Assembly: GCF_039555335.1 (NCBI RefSeq)
Contig: NC_092640.1
Span: 33,659,887-33,723,886, forward strand
Reading direction: 5' to 3'
DNA from: Amphiura filiformis
Lineage: Eukaryota; Echinodermata; Ophiuroidea; Amphilepidida; Amphiuridae
Length of the DNA: 64,000 nucleotides
Each line of letters opens with the position of its first letter. Position 1 is the first letter of the stretch. The position numbers and the translations under genes are program-made. The notes under the pieces were generated by a model. That model had not been told where the DNA came from, searched no databases, and saw nothing but the letters and a program-made list of their open reading frames with translations. Positions 26,058 through 38,200 of the stretch are shown here, piece by piece.

Positions 26058-26257
26058 GCTAGCCCTAGAACTCTGACCATAGTATCCGTTTGTACTTCTA
26101 CTCCTGTCTAAATACGGATTCGGTGGAAGGCTTGGCGATTGCGACGCTCGAAACCACAATACACAAAGAGCCACCAGGACTCCTCCTACCACAAGGAAAG
26201 CAACGATGACGCCGACAACAATCAAAATTATTGGACCTGAAGAGATTGGCGGTGCAC
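26058..26257 (-). CDS. Transmembrane and cytoplasmic-start exon
   Basis: 200 nt, phase 1 in and phase 0 out, acceptor TTGACAG and donor GTAAGT. After APPISSGP it codes a hydrophobic stretch of about 26 residues (from [12 protein letters not shown] to ALCVLWF), then the basic start RASQ. A Pro/Ser-rich tail follows with Tyr residues ([16 protein letters not shown]). The topology is type I: repeats outside, tail inside. The next exon was not recognised. If the donor is read through, translation adds 22 residues and stops at TGA near 25989. Confidence 0.8.
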
Positions 26258-29200
26258 CTGTCAAATTTACAAACATGATAAACATATACTTTTAAATCAA
26301 AAATTACGATATGATTCATCTCAAAAGTTGCTTGTTTTCCGTTTGTCAAAATTATGTTGATCGTGTTATTGAATAAATGGGACTAATTTCAATAGAAAAT
26401 AAATATAACTTAAAATAAAAGATTTAAACTCCTTTCTGCTTGCGCAGTTCAATATGGGACTTCGTCTGCATTATTATAATACGGATATTATTCCTCTTGT
26501 GTTTGATATCTACTCTTGGTATATCTGATAATATCTCACCTGTAGGCAAAATGGTGGAAGGCACTTGGCATCCTCCTGTCCCGTCATTAATAAGTCCATC
26601 CGGACACCTGAGAATAAAAAAAAAGCAACATCTTTATTACACCAGAAGTGCTTCGAAACGAGAACTACCTGCAGATTGGCCAAAAAGAAGTTTTCATCAT
26701 CAATTGCACCAATCAGCAACTCTATTCTGATTGGTGATTAAAGTGAAGATATCACGAATTGACGAATCTGAGTCAATGTTAGATCAGTATAGTCAACATC
26801 TACAGGCCTGCGACCTGGCGAGTAAATTTACTGACTTCAGGGGCGGATCTAGAATTTGACCAAAAAAAAGAAGAAATTGTCTATTTCCTGGGGTTGTGAG
26901 GCAAAAAGTGCCTGATTTTCCTACGACTAGGACACTCCCCCGCTCCCTTTGGATCCACCACTAATAGACCATTCCTATATGGCCCATTCCATGTCAACTC
27001 AGGGATGTGCACCGAGAGCACCTCTTCAATTTTTTCTTTTTCCATGAGTTGTGGTTAAATCATTATACATGCAAAATCAAAAATGTGTACAACTCTATGG
27101 AGAAGGCAAACCTAACTTCGATGTGTTGAAGCCATCGAGACCTAAAGCTAATATCTCTCAGAAATGTTTTGTCCAAGAATATATCTTCAACATATCTGAA
27201 GTTGATGGTGGGGGCAAATTGTCTGACATTGGTTTTCAGGGGGTCAAATGTAAAAAAGTGGTTTTCCATGGGTAATATCTCAGCTAAATGTATTCTAATA
27301 TGCCCTCAATATTGGATAAGAGTAATGTCCTACCAAAGGGCTCTGACTGGCAAAAAAATGGACAGTAAAATTATTTTTACTTTTGGAGTTCTGACCCCCC
27401 AAAGTTGGTCCTGGTTGGACGAAGTTGCATTTGAGGGCCCTATATCTTTAAAGTAAAGGAGTTACAAGTTTTCTGATAGCAGATTTGAATTCTACACCAA
27501 AAAGACAATTACCCCAGGATACATACTTTTCAAAGTTTTAAAGGGTTCCTTTATACATTTATGGACCTCCAAACATCGTCTTTTGCGTTGCGGCACATTT
27601 TTTGCGCTGACCCCCCTACATTTCAAATTGATGCCACGGGAAAACGAAATGGAGTATGATGCTAAAATTTTCAGGATTTTACTTTCTCATCAATATCTAC
27701 CACCTCACAGAAAAAGAAAAAAAATTGAAGAGGTGCTGCGGTGCACATCCCTGGAGTTGACATGGAATGGGCCATATATAAAATAACGAAAGCGAAGCCA
27801 AGAGGGTATCGCGTGATTATTTCGTTGTTTTCTGTACGTGACATCGATGTTCACTCCATCAACGGCAGGAAGGTGCCAATTATAGGTATGGTCTATTGGT
27901 TATGATTTTAATGGATTAAAATCGAACAAACAGACATTTTTCTAATTTGCTATAAATCATTTACCTTTCACAAGCATCACCGACCCCATTGCCATCAGTA
28001 TCCAACTGATTCAGATTGGCAATATCAGGGCAGTTATCACAAGCATCACCGAGCCCATCGCGATCAATATCCCTCTGATGCGTATTGACAATAGTAGGGC
28101 AGTTATCGCAAACATCACCGACCCTATCATCATCAGAATCCTCTTGTCCGCTGTTGGATATTCCATTACAGTTATCGCAATGATTACCGACCCCATCGCG
28201 ATCAGAATCCGTCTGATACGTATTGATATCATCAGGGCAGTTATCGCTGTCATTATCGATTCCGTCCCCGTCTCTATCTACAGGAATGGACTCATCGCAT
28301 ACGTCTCCGATACCATTTCCATTGGAATCAATTTGATAGGTATTACGCTTGTTGGGACAATTGTCGCACGCGTCATCAATGCCATCTTCGTCACTGTCAG
28401 TCTGTGGCGCATCAGCGATAAATGGACAATTGTCACGGTTGTCTGTGATACCTGTATAACGTAATTAGGTAAAAAATGTGGTTATTTTACATTATACTCT
28501 TAAAGGAGGATTTCGTGGTCCAAGCATCCTCTTTTCATGACATTTTTTCAGAAGATATTCACGAATACAGCTTATTCCCAAAATTTCAGTTGATTCCGAT
28601 TTTGCGTTTGCGAGTTATGCATGATTATGTGTAATGCACTGCTCCACAGGCCAGTGTGTGTAATTTCGAACGAAATTCAAATTTGACGATATGTTTGCTA
28701 TTAATCTGCAAATATTTTTGGTACATAAAAGTTATGTAGCCAGAGGTTTGAGAAACGTGTGGGGGGGGGATGAAGCTGTGGATCACGAAATGCCCTTTTA
28801 AATAATTTAACATGATGAAAACCATAGCAGGCAAGAAGTGTGTTTTTAGATATTGTGTTTTTGCTGTTGTTGCTGTTTTTGTTGTTTTGTTGTTTTCTTT
28901 TTGTTTTGTGGGATTTTTTTGTGTACTTTTTTGGCAATTGCTACCAACAAACAATGTAATTATGTCAACTTGATGATTGAATTTCGAAAGACATAACATT
29001 CAGTCAATAATAACCAACAATTATTTCGTACCACGGGGGCGCAATACAATTTAGAAATACATTTCGCCCTTTTGAATATTTGCGGCATATTGACAATGTA
29101 ATATACAGGTAACACTACTTCTAAAAACTTCCGAATAGACAATTTTTGCCAGACTTATTGATAATAATCGTATGGTATTGCATATCGTATGGATTCTCCA

Positions 29201-32200
29201 TCTCTCTGCCCCTCCTCTCCCTCTCCCCCTTTCTCTCCCTCTCTTTCTCTCCCTCCTTTTCCTCTTTTTTTCTTGCACTAGGGGGCGGGGCCCAAATAGG
29301 CAATTTTTGCCAGGGGAAATTGCCCCCCTGCACCCCCGGCAGCTACGCCACTGCAGAGGATGGACCATCCACGTTGTTATGCTATCTAGCGAGTCCTTCT
29401 AGATGGACTAGGAAAATTGGGGTTCTTTTTAGGCGTCTTTGTAAGCCAGAAAGTCATTAAACATGTGGTTAATTTGAATAATAAATCAAGAACTTCTCAT
29501 TAGAACTTAATAGGTGTAGAACAACAGCATGTTGTGCATTATCAGGATATACATTGTTAAGGGTGGGCTAGGTATTGTTGATCGAAGCAGCCAAAAATTT
29601 TCATTTTCTAGATCAATATATTTTTTTAAGTGTTGTTGTTTCAGCCCTCTTTACAACATAACTCAAGAACCACAGGACCTACCTAGATGCTGTGAACTAC
29701 CGAATCGCAACAGTTTAAAATAGTTCCTTAAGGGCTCTAATATTAACATTTCGACAGTATTTTTTTGTGGGACATGAGAGTACATCAGACATATCGAATT
29801 GAATTCTGAATACGAGGAATGTCCTTCTGATATCATTTTTTTTTTTATAAATTCGCGATATAATGCACATTTTATGACAAATCATTAAAAATTTGATATT
29901 AATTTTTTTTTGATATATAAAAAAGATTAAAGAACTATAGTAGTTTTAAGTAGCAAAATATTTTCATCCTTCGAGTCTCGTATACCAGAGGATGATTTAA
30001 GCACTTCCCAGCAAGTCTTGCGGTTAGCACAGCTGTGCGAGTGAACATGACACCACTGCCCGCCCACTGCATACACACGTGCATGGTTAAATTTGAATTT
30101 GGACAGATATATTTACAGTAAAAACACCTTCACAAAGTTGGTCGATTTCACATTTTATGTTATCTACAGAAGGTGTGAATTATCCTTCATGCATACATCA
30201 CTTTAGATCTGAAATCGACCAAATAATGACGACACACGGGCAATTCTAAAACAACATCTTTTGCACAGAGTTCAATGGGATTTGAAAAGTAAAGTGGCAG
30301 TTGAAACTCTAGTGATAACACTTTTACAGTGCATGATGGGGCTTCCTTAAATCATCCTCTGCTCGTATACAATAGAGTTAAAAGGGTATGTGTACCGTCA
30401 TTGTCATCATCCGCATCACACGCATCACCTTCGCTGTCGCGATCGTTGTTCTCCTGGTTGGGATTTTTGTGAACCGGACAGTTATCAACGCCGTCAAGAA
30501 TACCTTCAAAAGAAAAGCAATCTCATTTTAATATATTTAAAGCAAGGGCATCACTTCTTCGTTCAATATACGCCAATACGCCGTAGAAGTGGCGTCACAA
30601 TCGACTAACTACCATAGCAATGGACGAATACAATTTGTGAATGTACCGCGCTGCACTACAGGCAGGTTCTGCAATCATAGATTGAATACAATACCGCTCT
30701 TTTTAATGATACTAATCTGACAGGTGCGAGCGATCTATGGTTCAATGCATCGGTACCGCGTGAACGTTGTAGTGCGGGCGATATAGTCAGAATTGTATTC
30801 GTCCATTGCTATGGTAGTTAATCCGATTAACTACGTCACTTCTACGGCGTATAGATAAACCACTCAATAGGGAGGTATATTATCACGTGATAGGCTTAAT
30901 ATATCCTAGCTCCTGGATATTCTGTCAGTCCCGGCTGTAAGGAATCCGATTAACGTTTGCACAGTATTTTGTGGGGCCAAATCGCAACAGTTTAAAATAG
31001 TTCCTAACCTTAAGGACTCTGGTATGAACGTTTCGACAGTATTTTTGGGGATATGAGAGCACATGTGACATATCTAATTTCATTCTGAATACGAGGAATG
31101 TCCTTCTGATACCAAATAATTTTGGTTTTATTGAAATTCGCGATATAATACAAATTTTATGACAAATCAGTAATATTTGATATAAATTTTTGATATTCAA
31201 CAGTCCTCGAAGTAAACTTTTAAAATCTAATGATATGTACTGTATGTAACTCGGATGAAAACCCGACTATCAATTGAAAATTTTGACTTGTCATATTGAA
31301 GATATACATTTCTCCAAAAGTAATAAATATTTTTGTTTTTTGGGGGACAAAAATCCATACGAAAGGTCAAGAGTTTCAATATTTTTGGCATAAAATTTGT
31401 ATTATATCATGTATATTGCGAATTATTTGATATTCAAAATGCAATTCAATATGTCTGATGTGCTCACATGTCACACAAAAAATGCTGTCCAAACGTTACT
31501 ACCAGAGCCCTTAAGAGAGTTTACTGCAACTTATAAAAACATGGTCAAATTTATAATAGCTGGAAAAGTATAAATATTATTATATGAATGGCGTTGAAGA
31601 TAATACAAGAATATTGCACCGGCTATGAAAACGGGGTACAAGTCCCAGACGATTACAAGTTATTTAATTGTATCACTTAACTTTAACTAATGCAATATTA
31701 TCACTATTTATATTTTATCTTTATATGCGGTAAAAATTTAAGGTTATCTACAGCCACAGTGCCTAACTAATTGGTAGGCCAACTGTAAGCTTACCTTAGT
31801 AAGAGTGAGATATTTTAAAATTGTTTTCTGCGTTTTCTTTTCCTCAAAATAAACTCAGACTTTACGGCTTTCTTTATAGCATATGCACGACATAATAAGT
31901 ACATTTGGCGCTAATACTCGGCTTACCATCTCCATCGTAAAAAAAAGAGCATGCGTCACCAGTTACGTCGCCATTTGTATTGCTTTTGGTCTGTATTACC
32001 AACATATTGACAATTGTCGTTGTTGTCATTAACACCTATGTAAAAATCATAGCAATCATAATCAAAACACAAAAATATATTTTATGAAAATTAACCTCTG
32101 AATCAATTTTTCATGTGTGCAGGAATCGCTGTCACACATCGCGGAGTGTACGTACGCGAAAATCATGTTATGTATTTCAATTGATATTTCTACTGTAGAA

Positions 32201-35200
32201 AAATATTTTCATCCTTCGAGTCTCGTATACAATAGAGTTAAAGGATTTGTGTACCGTCATTGTCATCATCCGCATCACACTCATCGCCTTCGCTGTCGCC
32301 ATCGTTGTTCTCCTGGTTGGGATTGTTGTGAACTGGACAGTTATCAACACCGTCATTAAGACCTTCAAAAGAAAAGCAACCTCATTTTAATACATTTATA
32401 AGCATCTTCGTTCAATATACACCAAAAGATCCAATTGATAAACCACTCAATGTATATAATCACGAGGTAATATACTGCTCCAAAAAAGTATCCTTACACT
32501 TGGAAAACAATTTCAAAACTGAACCATCCGTTTTTTTTACTATGATAGATGCACTATCTAATCCGGCACATTCTGGCGCAGTATATATACATGAGATGCT
32601 GGATATTCTGCCTGTGACACCATTCCATGTATGTTACATAGCCAGAAGTTCTCTTGCAAGGGCGCGCTAACATTATGACGTCATAGCGATATTATATGGA
32701 AAATGTTTATATTTATTTTGGTATCATTGAATAGGGAAGATCCACAGCTATATATTGGTATCAAATAAAATTATGACGTTTAATATAGAACATTAGGAAC
32801 ATTTTCTGTTACAAAACGAAGACGTGTGTTATACTACATTCTCAGTTCAATTAAAAGAATCGCCACATGATGCAGTCATGTCTACAGTAGAATTCACCAC
32901 GACCTTTGCATGACTTAAACCCCATTTAAAGCTATTAAACCAAGATAACACTAATTGAAAACTAAGCTCAACTGATTAAATCATATCTTCTCTGGTTAAA
33001 TCCACACAACATATGTTTCTGCTTTACATGTACAATGGAGCAATGAGCTGGTATTATAGTTTCAGTTGGGTGAACGATTATAAAGCGAACGCTAGAGAAC
33101 AATACTGTGTGGGCTTTTGTTTACGAAATGAGACAATACTCTGCTTATTGTTAACCAGCGTTCTTGAAAATGAGAAGCATGGTGGTTTGCAGACTTAACA
33201 CGGTTTGGAAATAATGTCTTCATATTTTTGGTGTTATCTGTCGTTTACATATCCTTCCTAAAACACCAAAGTACGAATATTTCCAAACACAGAGCTAAAC
33301 ACCTAAATTAGCTAAAAATTTAGGACATGTTACAAAACTGTATTTTCTAGAGTTTCAGAAGAGTACTTTTAATATTGGCCGGTTATTTTTCACACAGCGA
33401 CGTTAACTAGACAATGTACTATTACCTATAACATACACTAAAACACCAAAGTACGAATATTTCCAAACATCTAAATTAGCTAAAAATTTAGGACATGTTA
33501 CAAAACTATATTTTCTAGAATTTTAGAAGAGTACTTTTAGGGTACTACACCCTGCTCAATTTTGTGCCGATTTTTGCATTTTTCTCAAAAATTATAGCAC
33601 ATTGGTGAAAAGTAAGATATGTATATTATAGGGGCAAGGACTACAACTACTGCACTGGAACTTTTATTTCAATACAGACAACAGTTGTGGAGTTACAGTC
33701 AAAAATGAGGAAAACCAATATTTGATCAATGAATCAATAACTACTTGCCTTGAGTTGCTGCATTTTCAGTGCAGTAGTTGTAGTCCTTGCCCCTATAATA
33801 TATATCTTACTTGTCACCAATGAGCTATAATTTTTGAGAAAAATGCAAAAATAGGCGCAAAATTGGCAAGGGGTGTAGTACTCCCTTAATATTGGCCGGT
33901 TATTTTTCACACAGCGACGTTAACTAGGCAATTACCCATACTTCTAACATACACTATTAGTACAGGTCACGCGTCAATGGTAAGAGCGCTGTGTATTGTG
34001 TATAGGAAAACGGACAGTAACTGCAGTATGACTCTTACAAAGTATTAGGGTTCCCAGTAACCTACCATCGTTGTCGTCATCATCATCACAAGCGTTTCCT
34101 GCGCCATCATTGTCTGTATCCACCTGATCCTCATTAGCAACAAATGGACAATTGTCCTTGCTATTAATGAACCCTGAAGAAATAAAGTGTACAGCTATTA
34201 ATTTATGGCGTTGTGGGTAATACAAGAAAACCGTATTGCACGGGCTATAGAAATGGCGTGGAAGGTATATTATTGTATCACCCAGCATTAACATTGATGC
34301 AATGTTATTACTTGAATATATGAATACAAAACCTACCCAAGTCCATACTTTGGCCAAATTGAGTTAAGCATGGGAAAGTGTTGCTATACACAGGCCTGTC
34401 ATATGTATGAAAGAACAACTCAAATTCATCCTCTGTGTCTATTGAGCATGTGAAAAAGCATGTATGAAAGAATCAACTCAAGTCCATGATTTGAGTCTTG
34501 TAACACATTGATTGAAATCCAGTATGTATAAAAGTCCACTTGTAAAATCTTCATTGCTGGAGAGTGACTTTTGAAGAAAAAATGGGTTTAATCAAGGAAA
34601 GTGTGTGGTTTATATTACCTGGCAGAATGCTTATCAACATTATACATAACTGTGTGCTTTATTTTGTATTATCTTACTAGTGGTAATCTCATTCCAACAT
34701 TATTGTCTTTGTATATGATTCAAAAAACCACCCAAGTCCAGAATTTAAATGAACCCCACGAAGTCCCTGAAATGCTAATCGTCATACTTTATACAGTTTA
34801 ACCTACTCATTTGCACGTACAACTTATCATATTGACCAGGTAAATCTAACTCAAGGAATTAAAATGATACACAGGTTTTTTTCTCAAAATCACTTCTCAT
34901 GGACTTGGGTGGGTTTTGGATTCATGTATTCACTTGTATTTAGCTTAGTGTTTTCATGCGATAAAATTAACAGTTAAGCTTATCTACAGCCACAGTGCCT
35001 AACCAATTGGTAGGCCAACTGTAAGCTTACGTTAGTAAGAGTGAGATATTAATTGTTTTTCTGCGTTTTCTTTTCCTCAAAATAAACTCAGACTTTACGT
35101 CTTTCTTTATAGCATACGGTATGCGCGGCATAAAGTACATTTGGCGCCAATACTCTACTTACTATCTCCATCGTCATCATCAGAGCAGGCGTCACCACGT

Positions 35201-38200
35201 CCGTTGCCATCTATATCGCTCTGGTCTGTATTAGCGTCATATTGACAATTATCAACAACGTCCAAAATACCTTTGTACAAATTATAGCAATCATAACCAA
35301 AGAACGTAAATACATACTATTTTATGAAAATTAAACCGTAAATATGTATGCAAGTGTTATTATACTTTCACGCTATAAAATTTCATATGCACGTCAGTCA
35401 TGTCATTTGATGTCAGTTTACTCAGTTAAGTGTACTCATTGATCATATACAAGGTCAGATTGGGATGCAATGTGAATTCACAGACTCCTCTGAGTTCACA
35501 GACCCGTCTGTGAAATCACATATGGGATCTGTGATTATGTAGGTGCTGCAATTGCAATGCACCAAATATAGTATTGTATTCAAATCTTCTGATTCTTCTT
35601 CCGGTTATTGCCAGACGCTTGCACCGAGTTCGACAGAATAGATAGGGGTCAAAGTTCATGAACGGGTTATTAGGAGCCATTTTGTGAAAAACTTCACAAA
35701 AACAATTGCTTCTCTTACCAAAACTTACATGCTATGGGCACCAAACTTGGTCAGAGAACCACTAGCCCAAGCTTAATAAAGGTTGTATACAGCTTACGAT
35801 TAAAGGTCATGTAGGTTAAATAGAGGTCTTCTGTGCGCGCACTAACCCATCAAATACCCAAATTCACCTTCATTTTGGGCTCAAATACACTGAAATTTAA
35901 ACTTTTTGGCGTGTATCACGCGTAAGTTCCAGTAAAACCGGAACAAATTATGCCCGTCTCCCTCTAAAATTTATTGACAGGTACGAACATGCATCTCGAT
36001 CCTATCATATGACTTGACCAGCTTACCATCATTATCATCGTCGTTGTCGCATGGATTTCCTTCACCATCATTGTCGTTATCAGCCTGGCCAACATTGGGA
36101 GTCAAAGGACAGTTGTCCCGGTTATCAGGAATTTCTGAAATTACACATCAAGAACACTGTTCAAAAAGCTGATCATTTATAATAACTAGCGGTCACCCGT
36201 CTTTCGCGGTTCGTAAATAAATGCAAGTTTACAAATGCATCACAACCCTCCGAGTTTTTATTGCGAACAGTTTTACCACTCCCTAATTTATTACTGATTG
36301 ATCAGTCATTTCATTTAATTCATTTTAATCAACTTCTTCTTTGCCCCCCCCGCGTTGTCCATTATCCTCCCGTTCTTTCCCCTTTAGCTCACATCCTCTT
36401 CTCCCTCTTATCCGCTCTGCCTCTTATCATGCTTATCTCTCCCAAGTATCATGGTTTTAGTACTTCAACTGCTAAAAAATTTGTGAATGTGAAACATAAA
36501 ATGTACAATTTTTAAATCAGTATAAGTAGGTCCTATGTGCAATATATAACGGCTATTAATTTGTATTTGTGTTGATATGCGATGTCGCGAGATGACGCGA
36601 ACTAAATGATAAACGTATTTTTTGTTTGACGCGGCGTATTGATACGCGAAGACGCAAGATTTTTTTGTTTGACGCGATATAATTGTTAGGCGGACATAGT
36701 AACTGATGCTCACTATTTTGAGGTCCCTGGATATTTTTAAAACTATTTTTGCTCATTTTACGACTTTAATCACTAAGATTGAAAAAAAAACGAGGTGAAT
36801 ATGCAGCGTAACTCGGTGAATGATTCGGTTTGCAAAAGTGAAATTTGCAGTTGCATCACCACCGCTCGAGTTTTTATCACGAAAAGTTTTGCAACTCGGT
36901 AATTTGTTATAGATAATATTATAATTGATTGTAGGAGAAATTTGTAAAATTTGTGTTAAAAAATCAAAATTGTGTTTAAATTGCTCGCAAGTGAAGGATA
37001 AGTCAATAAAATTGCTATTAGGTATTTTTGAAATGAAAAAAGTAGTAAAAAATTATGTAGGATTTATTAATTTTCTTATGAATAGGTATTAATTATCAGA
37101 TACTGGATAATATGTACAGCAAGGTGGTATACATAAGAATGATATTAAACCGTAATTAAGATCAATGTTGACCTGCATGGCATGCTTTGGAACTCTCTGC
37201 AAGGAGAAAGTTAGAAGAAAGATACTAAAATAAAATAATAGTACTTTTTGAATGAATATGGGAACGCGGCATTGTTTTAACATGACACATTGTTGCGTTG
37301 CTTTATTCACAATCCCTTAGCTTTTGTTTTCTGCCAATTTTCCGAAGCTTATTTCTGTGATATCGCAAAAAACGTTGTTTACGCCAACAATACAGATCTT
37401 GTATGTGACCTTCCACGACGAATGCAGTGTTAAGTCACTATGTTGAGTATCTTGATCACATACACTGGTTTGTAATGTGTTGTTTGTATTGTACTGCTCA
37501 TATACATAAGTACCAGACTTGAGTCCTGTTTATCAGAGACAGTCTGTGTAGCTCAGTGGTAGAGCGCTCGCCCGACAAGCGAGAGGTCTGGGGTTCAAGT
37601 CCCCGCACAGGCAGGTATGTCCAGAGTGTTTACTCTGGTATATCTGCCTATGCATGTCATGTTTCCATTTGTAATTTCATGTTTAATTGTGCTAATGTGC
37701 GATGCGTAATTCTTCTTTCCCCTGTATATCTTATGTTATTAAACAGTTGAATTCTCCACTTTTAAAACAAGCTTTAAAATGATCATATCACTTGTCATAG
37801 CTGCTGTGGAAATAGGTGCACAAAAATTAACTTTGCTCTTGAAATTCCTCCTGTAATGCTTATTGGTCCATATCTCTGAATAATGTAATTTTAATACTCT
37901 GCGTGCTAGCCATAGCCTTCAACATAAAAAATCCTAGTTTTGAGATATTTTCTCAAAATATTAAGAGCTATCTAAAGAACCACTGAACCAATACTAGGCT
38001 TGTTTATACTCATTTTCTTGCATTTTTCATGCTGATTTCAAATATGGTCATGAAAATTTCCAATTCTGAAATTTTCGAAAAATTCAAATAAAATTGGAAA
38101 CTTGTCGTCTGCAGTCGACATCCGCGTGGAGAGAGTTAAGAACAAAGAACAAAATGTGATTCAAGCATGCATCAGTCACGTAATCACCATAATTATTTCA

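Noticed and set aside
27051..27456. Open frames inside the 795-bp element as a transposase
   Set aside because: No DDE/D motif, helix-turn-helix or known family pattern; frames overlap on both strands.
28078..28464. 128-codon plus-strand open frame
   Set aside because: It is the antisense shadow of the six-repeat TSP3 exon; the minus strand carries the conserved DNCP and DxDxDG motifs and splice sites.
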